DNA of 64,000 bases from Bradymonas sp963697525. GTDB taxonomy: Bacteria; Myxococcota_A; Bradymonadia; Bradymonadales; Bradymonadaceae. Made by a program: the position numbers and the translations under genes. The stretch lies in assembly GCA_963697525.1 (NCBI GenBank), contig OY969087.1, positions 2,852,001-2,916,000 on the forward strand, read 5' to 3'. Below are positions 33,266 to 43,555 of the stretch, in pieces. Each line of letters opens with the position of its first letter. Within the stretch, counting starts at the first letter, position 1. The notes below the pieces were generated by a model. That model saw nothing but the letters and a program-made list of their open reading frames with translations. It was not told the DNA's origin and searched no databases.

Positions 33266-36200
33266 ATGTTTGCGAATGGTGGGAGGATTCGGCCGGTGAA
33301 CCCGTCGGTCGTATTGATGAAATGGATGGTCGCAGCGCTGCTCGGTATCGGCGCGCTGTTGGCGAGCACCAGCGCGCATGCCTACTGCACGTCTGGTTGC
33401 ACGAAGACCTGCTTTTACGACCAGGATGGTGATGGCTACGGCGGTGGTACGGGCATCTGCGGCATGGGCTCGTACTGCGACTGCCCCCCGAACACGATCC
33501 CCACCGCCGGGGACTGTAACGACAACAACGCGAACGTGCATCCCGGGGCCGCGGAGACGTGCAACGGAGTCGACGACAACTGCAACGGCTCGGTCGACGA
33601 GAATCTCACCCGCACCTGCGGCCAGAGTACGGGCATGTGTCAGACCGGCACTGAAACCTGCTCTTCGGGTTCGTGGGGTAGCTGCCAGGGCGCGGTCGGC
33701 CCGTCGACCGAGGTATGCGACGGCAAGGATAATGATTGCGACGGTCTGACCGACGAGAACGTCAAAAATACGTATTACCGCGACGCCGACGGCGACCACT
33801 ATGGCGATCCCTCCAAGAGCACGCTCCGGTGCTCGGCGCCCAGCGGCTATGTCGCCAACAGCAATGACTGCGATGACTCGAAGAGCTCGGTTCACCCCGG
33901 GGCGACCGAGCTGTGCAACGGTATCAACGACGACTGTGACGCCCAGATCGACGAGGGATTCCCGAACCTGGGCAATACCTGTTACGCGGGCACCGGCGAG
34001 TGCCGGGCCTCGGGCCGCTATGTGTGCAACGCCAGCGGCAGCGGCACGACGTGTAACGCCACGCCGGGCTCGCCGACGGCCGAGACATGCAACAACCGCG
34101 ACGACGACTGCGACGGCCAGGTCGATGACCACCTGACGCGCACCTGCGGTTCCAACGTGGGGGTGTGCTCGACGGGCACCGAGACCTGTTCGGCAGGCTC
34201 GTGGGGCTCGTGCCAGGGCAACGTCGGCCCGAGTTCAGAGACGTGCGACGGCAAGGACAATGACTGCGACGGCACCATCGACAACGGCGTCAAGACGACC
34301 TTCTACCTCGACAGCGACGGCGACGGTCACGGCGACAGCACCAAGACGACCCAGGCGTGCGGCGTACCCAACGGCTACGTGACCAACCACGACGATTGCG
34401 ACGATTCACGCGGTTCCGTCCATCCCGGCGCCACCGAGGATTGCGGCAACGGCATCGACGACAACTGCGACGGCAAGACCGACGGCGCCGACGCCACCTG
34501 TGATTGCACCGACGGCGACACCCAGGCGTGCTACACCGGCGCGTCGGGCACCGAGGGCGTGGGTGTGTGCGCGGCGGGCACCCAGACCTGTGTGAACGGC
34601 AGCTTCGGAGCGTGCACCGGCGAGGTGACGCCGACCTCGGAGACCTGCGACGGCCAAGACGACGACTGCGACGGCACCGTCGACAACGGCGTCAAGACGA
34701 CGTTCTACGCCGACAGCGACGGCGACGGTCACGGCGACAGCACCCAGACCACCCAGGCGTGCGGCGTGCCCAACGGCTACGTGACCAACCACGACGATTG
34801 CGACGATGCTCGCAGTTCGGTCCATCCCGGCGCCACCGAGGATTGCGGCAACGGCATCGACGACAACTGCGACGGCAAGACCGACGGCGCCGACGCCACC
34901 TGTGATTGCACCGACGGCGACACCCAGGCGTGCTACACCGGCGCGTCGGGCACCGAGGGCGTGGGTGTGTGCGCGGCGGGCACCCAGACCTGTGTGAACG
35001 GCAGCTTCGGAGCGTGCACCGGCGAGGTGACGCCGACTGCGGAGACCTGCGACGGCCAAGACGACGACTGCGACGGCACCGTCGACAACGGCGTCAAGAC
35101 GACGTTCTACGCCGACAGCGACGGCGACGGCTTTGGCGACGCCACCTCGACCAAGGACGCGTGCAGCGCGCCCGCCGATTATGTCGCCGACAACACCGAC
35201 TGCGACGACACCGCCGGCGCGGTCAACCCCGGCGCCATCGAGGACTGCGGCAACGGCGTCGACGACGACTGCGATGGCAAGGTCGACGGCGCCGACAGTG
35301 ACTGCAATTGCACCGACGGCGACACCCAGGCGTGCTACAGTGGCCCAGCGGGCACCGAGGGTGTGGGCGCGTGCGCCGGTGGCACCCAGACCTGCGCGAG
35401 CGGGGCGTTCGGCGCCTGCGACGGCGAAGTGACGCCCACCGACGAGGTGTGCAACGGGGTCGACGACGACTGCAACGGCACCGTCGACGACAACGCCACC
35501 GATTGCTCGAGCGACGAGGTCTGCTACATGGCCAGTTGTGTGCCCGCGTGCACCAACTCGACGGAGTGCTCCGGCGGCAATCGCTGCTATCCCAACCCCG
35601 GCCGGTGCACCGACGACCCCTGCGCGGGCGTCACATGTGCCGACGGCCAGAGCTGCTACCAGGGTTCGTGCTTCGACGACTGCACCAGCGACGCCGACTG
35701 CTCGGGTGGCGACACCTGCTTCGACGGCCGCTGCGCCGCCAACTCCTGCGAGGGGGTCCAATGTGCGGTCGAAGATGTCTGCGTCGACGGCACCTGCAAG
35801 ACTTCTTGCAGCACCCAGGACGACTGCCCCTCGGGCATCTGCCGCGACGGCCACTGCGCCACCGGTCCCTGCGACGGTGTCGATTGCGGCGCCAGCCAGG
35901 TCTGCTACGGCGGCACTTGCTTCGACAAATGCTCGACCGACGCCGAATGTACCGGCGACAAGCTGTGCCTGGAGGGGCAACGCTGCGCCGAGGCCAACTG
36001 CGACATGATCACCTGTCGCACCGGCGAGACCTGCTACCGCGGCGTGTGCTACCCCGGGTGCACCGACGATAGTTCGTGCGCCAGCGACCAGCGCTGCTAC
36101 CAGGGCGCCTGCGTCGCCAAGGACCAGTGCACCTCCGGTGACTGCGACGCCGGCAGCGCCGACGCGGGCCCGGTCGACGCCGGGGCGTCCGACGCCGGGG

Positions 36201-36382
36201 CGACCGATACGGGCGCCGTTGACGCGGGAGCCGCGGACTCGGGTCGCAAATATCACCATCAGGTCCAGAGCGACGGCTGCTCGTGCTACAGCGCCGACGG
36301 CGCCACGCCCGACGCCCCGCTCGCCCTGGTGCTGATGTTCGGCCTGGGCGCCGGCGTCTTCGTACGCCGCCGCCGCGACTGA
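33266..36382 (+). CDS. MopE-type metal-binding repeat surface protein, copy 1
   Basis: This 1038-residue protein has a signal peptide (cut after TSAHA near 39). Tandem MopE-type putative metal-binding repeats follow, with NDCDDS-x-x-x-VHPGATE, C-N-G-x-D-D-N-C-D-G and similar Asp/Cys motifs. In Methylococcus MopE such repeats belong to a copper-binding surface protein. From about 730 a Cys-rich region of C-x-x-x-x-x-C knots follows, then an Ala-Asp-Ala-Gly linker. The MYXO-CTERM-like tail is SDGCSCYSADG, a hydrophobic helix and VRRRRD. GGGAG precedes the ATG. It carries a 402-base internal tandem duplication and is nearly identical in places to the two genes downstream. Confidence 0.85.
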   Translation: MFANGGRIRPVNPSVVLMKWMVAALLGIGALLASTSAHAYCTSGCTKTCFYDQDGDGYGGGTGICGMGSYCDCPPNTIPTAGDCNDNNANVHPGAAETCNGVDDNCNGSVDENLTRTCGQSTGMCQTGTETCSSGSWGSCQGAVGPSTEVCDGKDNDCDGLTDENVKNTYYRDADGDHYGDPSKSTLRCSAPSGYVANSNDCDDSKSSVHPGATELCNGINDDCDAQIDEGFPNLGNTCYAGTGECRASGRYVCNASGSGTTCNATPGSPTAETCNNRDDDCDGQVDDHLTRTCGSNVGVCSTGTETCSAGSWGSCQGNVGPSSETCDGKDNDCDGTIDNGVKTTFYLDSDGDGHGDSTKTTQACGVPNGYVTNHDDCDDSRGSVHPGATEDCGNGIDDNCDGKTDGADATCDCTDGDTQACYTGASGTEGVGVCAAGTQTCVNGSFGACTGEVTPTSETCDGQDDDCDGTVDNGVKTTFYADSDGDGHGDSTQTTQACGVPNGYVTNHDDCDDARSSVHPGATEDCGNGIDDNCDGKTDGADATCDCTDGDTQACYTGASGTEGVGVCAAGTQTCVNGSFGACTGEVTPTAETCDGQDDDCDGTVDNGVKTTFYADSDGDGFGDATSTKDACSAPADYVADNTDCDDTAGAVNPGAIEDCGNGVDDDCDGKVDGADSDCNCTDGDTQACYSGPAGTEGVGACAGGTQTCASGAFGACDGEVTPTDEVCNGVDDDCNGTVDDNATDCSSDEVCYMASCVPACTNSTECSGGNRCYPNPGRCTDDPCAGVTCADGQSCYQGSCFDDCTSDADCSGGDTCFDGRCAANSCEGVQCAVEDVCVDGTCKTSCSTQDDCPSGICRDGHCATGPCDGVDCGASQVCYGGTCFDKCSTDAECTGDKLCLEGQRCAEANCDMITCRTGETCYRGVCYPGCTDDSSCASDQRCYQGACVAKDQCTSGDCDAGSADAGPVDAGASDAGATDTGAVDAGAADSGRKYHHQVQSDGCSCYSADGATPDAPLALVLMFGLGAGVFVRRRRD
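34316..35119 (+). repeat. Two tandem 402-base units inside MopE copy 1
   Basis: 34316-34717 and 34718-35119 are near-identical at the nucleotide level, differing at only scattered bases. They encode 134-residue units and keep the frame. Confidence 0.9.
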
Positions 36383-36453
36383 CCGGGCGCGGCTTCTTCG
36401 CGCGGCGTGCGGTCCCCCGCCGCCGCGCGATGCCGGTCTGCATCATTATCGGA

Positions 36454-36510
36454 GCCCGGCCCGCCGGATACGCGCCGCAACGGGCGTACTGGCGGGACGG
36501 GCTTCTTTCA
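36454..36510 (+). terminator. Terminator after MopE copy 1
   Basis: GCCCGGCCCGCC pairs with GGCGGGACGGGC with one mismatch, with TACGC/GCGTA inside, followed by TTCTTTCATTTATTTTC. Confidence 0.8.
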
Positions 36511-36619
36511 TTTATTTTCAAGTTATTGGATTTTATTTTGACGTCGAGATGGTAAACTCATCTCCCACGTCCCAAACGATGGGCTTCACCAAGTAGCCGC
36601 CCCCCGAAGGAAGCGAAAG

Positions 36620-39514
36620 ATGTCACCTCTGGCTCCCGAACACGACTCTCGCAGATGGCTCGTCGCCTGCGTGGTAGGCGTGGCCGTCATGTCCCTGGCC
36701 GTGCCCGCCTTCGCCCAGTTTTATTGTCCGGATGGCAGCCCAGGTATCCGCGTCACGTGCTTTCAGGATGGCGATGGCGACGGCTACGGGGCGGGGGCTG
36801 GAACTACGCGCTGGGAATGCCCGGGCGATCCCAACTCGGGATGTACCGCCTCCGAGAGCATGTCATCCAACGATTGCAACGACTCCTCGGCCGCGGTTCA
36901 TCCGAACGCGACGGAGCTGTGCAACGGGATCGACGACAACTGTGACGGCTCGATCGACGAGACGTTCACCAACAAGGGCAACGCTTGCACGGTGGGCGTG
37001 GGGGCTTGTCAGCGAAGCGGTACGATGGTGTGCAACGGCTCGGGAAGCGGCACCACTTGCAGCGCATCGCCGGGCTCGCCGAGCGCGGAGACGTGCAACA
37101 ATATCGACGACGACTGCGACGGGCAGGTCGACGACAACCTGACGCGCACCTGTGGCACCAACGTCGGGATGTGCTCGACGGGCACCGAGACCTGTTCGAC
37201 GGGCTCGTGGGGATCGTGCCAGGGCAACGTCGGCCCGAGCTCGGAGACCTGCGACGGCCAAGACGACGACTGCGACGGCACCATCGACAACGGGGTCAAG
37301 TCGACCTTCTACCTCGACAGCGACGGCGACGGTCACGGCGACCCGGCTCACAGCACCCAGGCGTGCAGCGCGCCGGGCGGCTATGTGAGTTCGAACGACG
37401 ACTGCGACGACACGGTGGCCAGCACCCATCCGGGCGCCACCGAGATGTGCAACGGGGTCGACGACAACTGCAATACCTCGATCGACGAGACGTTCACCAA
37501 CAAAGGCAACGCCTGCACGGTGGGCGTGGGGGCCTGTCAGCGAAGCGGTACGATGGTGTGCAACGGCTCGGGAAGCGGCACGACGTGCAGCGCATCGCCG
37601 GGCTCGCCGAGCGCGGAGACGTGCAACAATATCGACGACGACTGCAACGGCCAGGTCGACGACAACCTGACGCGCACCTGCGGCTCTAACGTGGGCGTAT
37701 GCTCGACGGGCACCGAGACCTGTTCGGCAGGCTCGTGGGGCTCGTGCCAGGGCAGCGTCGGCCCGAGCTCGGAGACCTGCGACGGCCAAGACGACGACTG
37801 CGACGGCACCATCGACAACGGCGTCAAGTCGACCTTCTACCTCGACAGCGACGGCGACGGCCACGGCGACAGCACCCAGACTACCCAGGCGTGCGGCGTG
37901 CCCAACGGCTACGTAAGCAACCATGACGATTGCGACGATTCCCGCAGCTCGGTTCATCCCGGCGCCACCGAGGATTGCGGCAACGGCATCGACGACAACT
38001 GCGACGGCAAGACCGACGGCGCCGACGCCACCTGTGATTGCACCGACGGCGACACCCAGGCGTGCTACAGCGGCGCGTCGGGCACCGAGGGTGTGGGCGT
38101 GTGCGCGGCGGGCACCCAGACCTGTGTGAACGGCAGCTTCGGGGCGTGTACCGGCGAGGTGACGCCGACTGCGGAGACCTGCGACGGCCAAGACGACGAC
38201 TGCGACGGAACCGTCGACAACGGCGTCAAGACGACCTTCTACGCCGATACCGACGGCGACGGCTTTGGCGACGCCACGACGACCAAGGACGCGTGCAGCG
38301 CGCCGGCGGGCTATGTCGCCGACAACACCGACTGCGACGACACCGCCGGCGCGGTCAATCCCGGCGCCACTGAGGATTGCGGCAACGGCATCGACGACGA
38401 CTGCGACGGCAAGGTCGACGGCGATGACAGCGACTGCAATTGCACCGACGGCGACACCCAGGCGTGCTACAGTGGCCCGGCGGGCACCGAGGGTGTGGGC
38501 GCGTGCGCCGGTGGCACCCAGACCTGTGCGAGCGGGGCGTTTGGCGCCTGCGACGGCGAAGTGACGCCCACCGACGAGGTGTGCAACGGGGTCGACGACG
38601 ACTGCAACGGCACCGTCGACGACAACGCCACCGATTGCTCGAGCGACGAGGTCTGCTACATGGCCAGTTGTGTGCCCGCGTGCACCAGCTCGACGGAGTG
38701 CTCCGGCGGCAATCGCTGCTATCCCAACCCCGGCCGGTGCACCGACGACCCCTGCGCGGGCGTCACATGTGCCGGCGGCCAGAGCTGCTACCAGGGCTCG
38801 TGCTTCGACGACTGCACCACCGACGCCGACTGCTCGGGCGGTGACACCTGCTTCGACGGCCGCTGCGCCGCCAACGCTTGCGACGGCGTCGAGTGCGCCA
38901 CGGAGGACGTCTGCGTCAACGGCGCCTGCAAGACCGCCTGCACCACCGAGGCCGACTGCCCCTCGGGTATCTGCCGCGACGGCCACTGCGCCACGGGTCC
39001 CTGTGATGGCGTCGTCTGTGGCGACTCGGAGATCTGCTACGGCGGCACCTGCTTCGAGAAGTGTTCGACCGATGCCGAGTGTACCGGCGACAAGCTATGC
39101 CTGGAGGGGCAGCGCTGTGCTGAGGCGACCTGCGACACGATCACCTGCCGCACCGGCGAGACCTGCTACCGCGGTGTGTGCTATCCCGGGTGCACCGACG
39201 ATGCCTCATGCAGCAGCGACCAGCGCTGCTACCAGGGAGCCTGCGTCGCCAAGGACCAGTGCACCTCCGGCGACTGCGACGCCGGCAGCGCCGACGCCGG
39301 TGCCGTCGACGCCGGGGCGTCCGATGCAGGAGCGAACGATGCGGGCGCCGTTGACGCGGGAGCCGCGGACTCGGGTCGCAAATATCACCATCAGGTCCAG
39401 AGCGACGGCTGCTCGTGCTACAGCGCCGACGGCGCCACGCCCGACGCCCCGCTCGCCCTCGTGTTACTCTTCGGCCTGGGCGCCGGCGTCCTCGTGCGCC
39501 GACGCCGCGACTGA
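36620..39514 (+). CDS. MopE-type metal-binding repeat surface protein, copy 2
   Basis: This 964-residue paralogue of the preceding gene has its own N-terminus: signal peptide cut after PAFAQ near 36, then FYCPDG. The body is two copies of a 176-residue MopE unit (TFTNKGNACTVGVGACQRSG onward), then the unit starting with CDCTDGDTQAC, the Cys-rich region from about 655, the Ala-Asp-Ala-Gly linker and an SDGCSCYSADG/VRRRRD tail. AAGGAAG precedes the ATG. Its 3' part matches copy 1 and its 5' repeats match copy 3, as expected from recombination between neighbours. Confidence 0.85.
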   Translation: MSPLAPEHDSRRWLVACVVGVAVMSLAVPAFAQFYCPDGSPGIRVTCFQDGDGDGYGAGAGTTRWECPGDPNSGCTASESMSSNDCNDSSAAVHPNATELCNGIDDNCDGSIDETFTNKGNACTVGVGACQRSGTMVCNGSGSGTTCSASPGSPSAETCNNIDDDCDGQVDDNLTRTCGTNVGMCSTGTETCSTGSWGSCQGNVGPSSETCDGQDDDCDGTIDNGVKSTFYLDSDGDGHGDPAHSTQACSAPGGYVSSNDDCDDTVASTHPGATEMCNGVDDNCNTSIDETFTNKGNACTVGVGACQRSGTMVCNGSGSGTTCSASPGSPSAETCNNIDDDCNGQVDDNLTRTCGSNVGVCSTGTETCSAGSWGSCQGSVGPSSETCDGQDDDCDGTIDNGVKSTFYLDSDGDGHGDSTQTTQACGVPNGYVSNHDDCDDSRSSVHPGATEDCGNGIDDNCDGKTDGADATCDCTDGDTQACYSGASGTEGVGVCAAGTQTCVNGSFGACTGEVTPTAETCDGQDDDCDGTVDNGVKTTFYADTDGDGFGDATTTKDACSAPAGYVADNTDCDDTAGAVNPGATEDCGNGIDDDCDGKVDGDDSDCNCTDGDTQACYSGPAGTEGVGACAGGTQTCASGAFGACDGEVTPTDEVCNGVDDDCNGTVDDNATDCSSDEVCYMASCVPACTSSTECSGGNRCYPNPGRCTDDPCAGVTCAGGQSCYQGSCFDDCTTDADCSGGDTCFDGRCAANACDGVECATEDVCVNGACKTACTTEADCPSGICRDGHCATGPCDGVVCGDSEICYGGTCFEKCSTDAECTGDKLCLEGQRCAEATCDTITCRTGETCYRGVCYPGCTDDASCSSDQRCYQGACVAKDQCTSGDCDAGSADAGAVDAGASDAGANDAGAVDAGAADSGRKYHHQVQSDGCSCYSADGATPDAPLALVLLFGLGAGVLVRRRRD
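36962..38017 (+). repeat. Two tandem 528-base units inside MopE copy 2
   Basis: 36962-37489 and 37490-38017 share long near-identical tracts, especially in their first 300 bases, and each encodes 176 residues. The same unit is present three times in copy 3. Confidence 0.9.
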
Positions 39515-39541
39515 CCCAGCTAGCGACGTTGATATCGCGTC

Positions 39542-39574
39542 CGACCCGCTGCTTCATCCGGAGGCGGCGGGTCG
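39542..39574 (+). terminator. Hairpin after MopE copy 2
   Basis: CGACCCGC pairs with GCGGGTCG over a 17-base loop. No T-run follows directly; T-rich sequence appears only about 80 bases later. Confidence 0.45.
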
Positions 39575-39759
39575 TTCGGTGCTCGAAAGCTCTCTGCGCC
39601 CTCCTCTCGGCAGCGTGCCTTGCTGCGCATCCTCCAATCGACCTTATTCGCGCTTTTTTAATTTGAAACTGTTTGTTTCTGGGTTTGTCTTGGTCGGAAG
39701 CATGTGAGAAAGTACAGGAAAGCTCCGAAAATCAACCCCCGCTCGTGATAGGTTGCTCA

Positions 39760-42700
39760 ATGAGTGCAACGCTGACTTCCGGCCTTAACTCGATCGCCGT
39801 GCGGTTCGCCGCTGGCCTCGCGGCTCTCGCCGTGCTGTTAGCGTTCGCGTCGCCGGCCCAGGCGGGCTGCTCAGTCGAGACCTGCTCTACGACGTACAAC
39901 GGCCATGACTGCGAGGGGAGACTTAACCTTTCATGCACATGCAACCCGATCTTGCGCACCTACTATCGCGACGCCGATGGCGACGGACGCGGTGATCCCG
40001 GTACTACCACCCAGGAGTGCATGTCGTACGGTGCACCGAGTGGGTATGTGGGAAACTCCAACGATTCTTGCGATGGGGATCCAAACAACTGGACGAGCTC
40101 GGGCTGCTCCAGTTGTGCGGACAGCGACAACGACAGCTACTACGTCGGTTGTGATAGCTACACGACGATCAGCGGGCCGGACTGCAATGATTCAAACAGC
40201 TCGATCCACCCCGGCGCCTCGGAGCTGTGCAACGGGATCGACGACAACTGTGACGGCTCGACCGACGAGACGTTCACCAACAAGGGCAACGCCTGCACGG
40301 TGGGCGTGGGGGCTTGTCAGCGAAGCGGTACGATGGTGTGCAACGGCTCGGGAAGCGGCACCACTTGCAGCGCATCGCCGGGCTCGCCGAGCGCGGAGAC
40401 GTGCAACAATATCGACGACGACTGCGACGGGCAGGTCGACGACAACCTGACGCGCACCTGTGGCACCAACGTCGGGATGTGCTCGACGGGCACCGAGACC
40501 TGTTCGACGGGCTCGTGGGGATCGTGCCAGGGCAGCGTCGGCCCAAGCGCGGAGACCTGCGACGGCCAAGACGACGACTGCGACGGCACCATCGACAACG
40601 GGGTCAAGTCGACCTTCTACCTCGACAGTGACGGCGACGGTCACGGCGACCCGGCCCACAGCACCCAGGCATGCAGCGCGCCGGGCGGCTATGTGAGTTC
40701 GAACGACGACTGCGACGACACGGTGGCCAGCATCCATCCGGGCGCCACCGAGATGTGCAACGGGGTCGACGACAACTGCAACAACGCGATCGACGAGACG
40801 TTCACCAACAAGGGCAACGCCTGCACGGTGGGCGTGGGAGCGTGTGAGCGAAGCGGCACGATGGTGTGCAACGGCTCGGGAAGCGGCACGACGTGCAGCG
40901 CATCGCCGGGCTCGCCGAGCGCGGAGACGTGCAACAATATCGACGACGACTGCAACGGGCAGGTCGACGACAACCTGACGCGCACCTGCGGCAGCAACGT
41001 CGGGGTGTGCTCGACGGGCACCGAGACCTGTTCGACGGGCGCGTGGGGCTCGTGCCAGGGAAGCGTCGGCCCGAGCTCGGAGACCTGCGACGGCCAAGAC
41101 GACGACTGCGACGGCACCATCGACAACGGGGTCAAGTCGACCTTCTACCTCGACAGTGACGGCGACGGTCACGGCGACCCGGCCCACAGCACCCAGGCAT
41201 GCAGCGCGCCGGGCGGCTATGTGAGTTCGAACGACGACTGCGACGACACGGTGGCCAGCACCCATCCGGGCGCCACCGAGATGTGCAACGGGGTCGACGA
41301 CAACTGCAATACCTCGATCGACGAGACGTTCACCAACAAAGGCAACGCCTGCACGGTGGGCGTGGGGGCTTGTCAGCGTAGCGGGACCATGGTGTGCAAC
41401 GGCTCGGGAAGCGGCACGACGTGCAGCGCATCGCCGGGCTCGCCGAGCGCGGAGACGTGCAACAATATCGACGACGACTGCAACGGGCAGGTCGACGACA
41501 ACCTGACGCGCACCTGCGGCAGCAACGTCGGGGTGTGCTCGACGGGCACCGAGACCTGTTCGACGGGCGCGTGGGGCTCGTGCCAGGGAAGCGTCGGCCC
41601 GAGCTCGGAGACCTGCGACGGCCAAGACGACGACTGCGACGGCACCATCGACAACGGCGTCAAGTCGACCTTCTACCTCGACAGCGACGGCGACGGCCAC
41701 GGCGACAGCACCCAGACGACCCAGGCGTGCGGCGTGCCCAACGGCTACGTTAGCAACCACGACGATTGTGACGATGCTCGCAGTTCGGTCCATCCCGGCG
41801 CCACCGAGGACTGCGGCAACGGCATCGACGACAACTGCGACGGCAAGACCGACGGCGCCGACGCCACCTGTGATTGCACCGACGGCGACACCCAGGCGTG
41901 CTACAGCGGCGCGTCGGGCACCGAGGGCGTGGGCGTGTGCGCGGCGGGCACCCAGACCTGTGTGAACGGCAGCTTCGGGGCGTGTACCGGCGAGGTGACG
42001 CCGACTGCGGAGACCTGCGACGGCCAAGACGACGACTGCGACGGAACCGTCGACAACGGCGTCAAGACGACCTTCTACGCCGATACCGACGGCGACGGCT
42101 TTGGCGACGCCACGACGACCAAGGACGCGTGCAGCGCGCCCGCCGATTATGTCGCCGACAACACCGACTGCGACGACACCGCCGGCGCGGTCAACCCTGG
42201 CGCCACCGAGGATTGCGGCAACGGCATCGACGACGACTGCGACGGCAAGGTCGACGGCGATGACAGCGACTGCAACTGCACCGACGGCGACACCCAGGCG
42301 TGCTACAGCGGCCCGGCGGGCACCGAGGGTGTGGGCGCGTGCGTCGGCGGCACCCAGACCTGCGCGAGCGGGGCGTTTGGCGCCTGCGCCGGCGAGGTCA
42401 CACCCACCGACGAGGTGTGCAACGGGGTCGACGACGACTGCAACGGCACCGTCGACGACAACGCCACCGATTGCTCGAGCGACGAGGTCTGCTACATGGC
42501 CAGTTGTGTGCCCGCGTGCACCAGCTCGACGGAGTGCTCCGGCGGCAATCGCTGCTATCCCAACCCCGGCCGGTGCACCGACGACCCCTGCGCGGGCGTC
42601 ACATGTGCCGACGGCCAGAGCTGCTACCAGGGCTCGTGCTTCGACGACTGCACCACCGACGCCGACTGCTCGGGCGGGGACTTCTGCTTCGACGGCCGCT

Positions 42701-43365
42701 GCGCTGCCAATGCCTGCCTCGGCGTTCAGTGTCCCGTCGAAGACGTCTGTGTCGACGGCGCCTGCAAGACGAGCTGCCGCACCCCGGACGATTGTGCGTC
42801 GGGGATCTGCCGCGACGGTCACTGCGCCACCGGCCCCTGCGATGGGGTTGTGTGCAACGACAGCGAGGTCTGCTACGGCGGTACCTGTTTCGAGGCGTGC
42901 TCGGTCGACGCCGATTGCTCCGCCGGCAAGTCCTGCCTGGAGCAGCAGCGCTGCGCCGAGCCCACCTGCGACAATATCATCTGCCGTACCGGCCAGACTT
43001 GCTTCCGCGGGGTGTGCTATCCGGGCTGCGAGGACGACGCCTCCTGCGGCAGCGACCAGCGCTGCTACCAGGGCGCCTGCGTCGCCAAGGACCAGTGCAC
43101 CTCCGGCGACTGCGATGCCGGCAGCGCCGACGCCGGAGCGGTGGACGCGGGAGCTGTCGACGCCGGGGCGACCGACGCCGGGGCGACCGACGGCGGAGCG
43201 ACCGACGCCGGCGCCGTCGACACGGGACGCCACACCCATAGCCAGGTCCAGAGCGACGGCTGCTCGTGCTACAGCGCCGACGGCGCCACGCCCGACGCCC
43301 CGCTCGCCCTGGTGTTGCTCTTCGGTCTGGGCGCCGGCGTCCTCGTACGCCGACGCCGCGACTGA
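39760..43365 (+). CDS. MopE-type metal-binding repeat surface protein, copy 3
   Basis: This 1201-residue protein is the longest of the three paralogues, with three tandem 176-residue MopE units. Its signal peptide is cut after SPAQA near 35. The repeats, the CDCTDGDTQAC unit, the Cys-rich region from about 885 and the longer Ala-Asp-Ala-Gly linker follow in the same order as in copies 1 and 2. The tail is SDGCSCYSADG, a helix and VRRRRD. ATG 39760 is chosen because it begins a clean signal peptide; the ribosome-binding site is weak and an in-frame start upstream adds 29 residues. Confidence 0.85.
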   Translation: MSATLTSGLNSIAVRFAAGLAALAVLLAFASPAQAGCSVETCSTTYNGHDCEGRLNLSCTCNPILRTYYRDADGDGRGDPGTTTQECMSYGAPSGYVGNSNDSCDGDPNNWTSSGCSSCADSDNDSYYVGCDSYTTISGPDCNDSNSSIHPGASELCNGIDDNCDGSTDETFTNKGNACTVGVGACQRSGTMVCNGSGSGTTCSASPGSPSAETCNNIDDDCDGQVDDNLTRTCGTNVGMCSTGTETCSTGSWGSCQGSVGPSAETCDGQDDDCDGTIDNGVKSTFYLDSDGDGHGDPAHSTQACSAPGGYVSSNDDCDDTVASIHPGATEMCNGVDDNCNNAIDETFTNKGNACTVGVGACERSGTMVCNGSGSGTTCSASPGSPSAETCNNIDDDCNGQVDDNLTRTCGSNVGVCSTGTETCSTGAWGSCQGSVGPSSETCDGQDDDCDGTIDNGVKSTFYLDSDGDGHGDPAHSTQACSAPGGYVSSNDDCDDTVASTHPGATEMCNGVDDNCNTSIDETFTNKGNACTVGVGACQRSGTMVCNGSGSGTTCSASPGSPSAETCNNIDDDCNGQVDDNLTRTCGSNVGVCSTGTETCSTGAWGSCQGSVGPSSETCDGQDDDCDGTIDNGVKSTFYLDSDGDGHGDSTQTTQACGVPNGYVSNHDDCDDARSSVHPGATEDCGNGIDDNCDGKTDGADATCDCTDGDTQACYSGASGTEGVGVCAAGTQTCVNGSFGACTGEVTPTAETCDGQDDDCDGTVDNGVKTTFYADTDGDGFGDATTTKDACSAPADYVADNTDCDDTAGAVNPGATEDCGNGIDDDCDGKVDGDDSDCNCTDGDTQACYSGPAGTEGVGACVGGTQTCASGAFGACAGEVTPTDEVCNGVDDDCNGTVDDNATDCSSDEVCYMASCVPACTSSTECSGGNRCYPNPGRCTDDPCAGVTCADGQSCYQGSCFDDCTTDADCSGGDFCFDGRCAANACLGVQCPVEDVCVDGACKTSCRTPDDCASGICRDGHCATGPCDGVVCNDSEVCYGGTCFEACSVDADCSAGKSCLEQQRCAEPTCDNIICRTGQTCFRGVCYPGCEDDASCGSDQRCYQGACVAKDQCTSGDCDAGSADAGAVDAGAVDAGATDAGATDGGATDAGAVDTGRHTHSQVQSDGCSCYSADGATPDAPLALVLLFGLGAGVLVRRRRD
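40270..41853 (+). repeat. Three tandem 528-base units inside MopE copy 3
   Basis: Units start at 40270, 40798 and 41326, exactly 528 bases apart, near-identical at the nucleotide level over most of their length and in frame. Copy 2 has two such units, so unit number varies between neighbours. Confidence 0.92.
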
Positions 43366-43384
43366 GCCGAGGTTAGTGCTTTGT

Positions 43385-43440
43385 GTGCGGCCCGTTGCCG
43401 GTGCCCCTCCGGGGTTTCGGGCGGCGGGCCGTCGCACTTT
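43385..43440 (+). terminator. Terminator-like hairpin after MopE copy 3
   Basis: GTGCG and GCCCG pair with CGGGC and CGCAC, with a 3-base bulge and an inner CCCC/GGGG stem, followed by TTT. Confidence 0.55.
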
Positions 43441-43555
43441 CGAGCGCGGTTGTTATTTCCCAGCGCATGGATTAATCTTTTTCCAGCAAATTACTGTGAT
43501 TTTAGGGGCATCTTCGTCCCCTGCCGAACCTCAGTGGCGGTAAGCTGGAGCGCTC

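Noticed and set aside
23740..43365. Regularly spaced short repeats, possible CRISPR array
   Set aside because: The repeats are in frame, vary at third positions and encode calcium- or metal-binding protein modules.
40192..43437. A 1081-codon open frame antisense to MopE copy 3, with similar ones opposite copies 1 and 2 and the TSP3 genes
   Set aside because: They are the reverse complement of GAC/GGC-rich repeats and read as low-complexity Val/Ala/Gly; the sense frames have signal peptides and tails.
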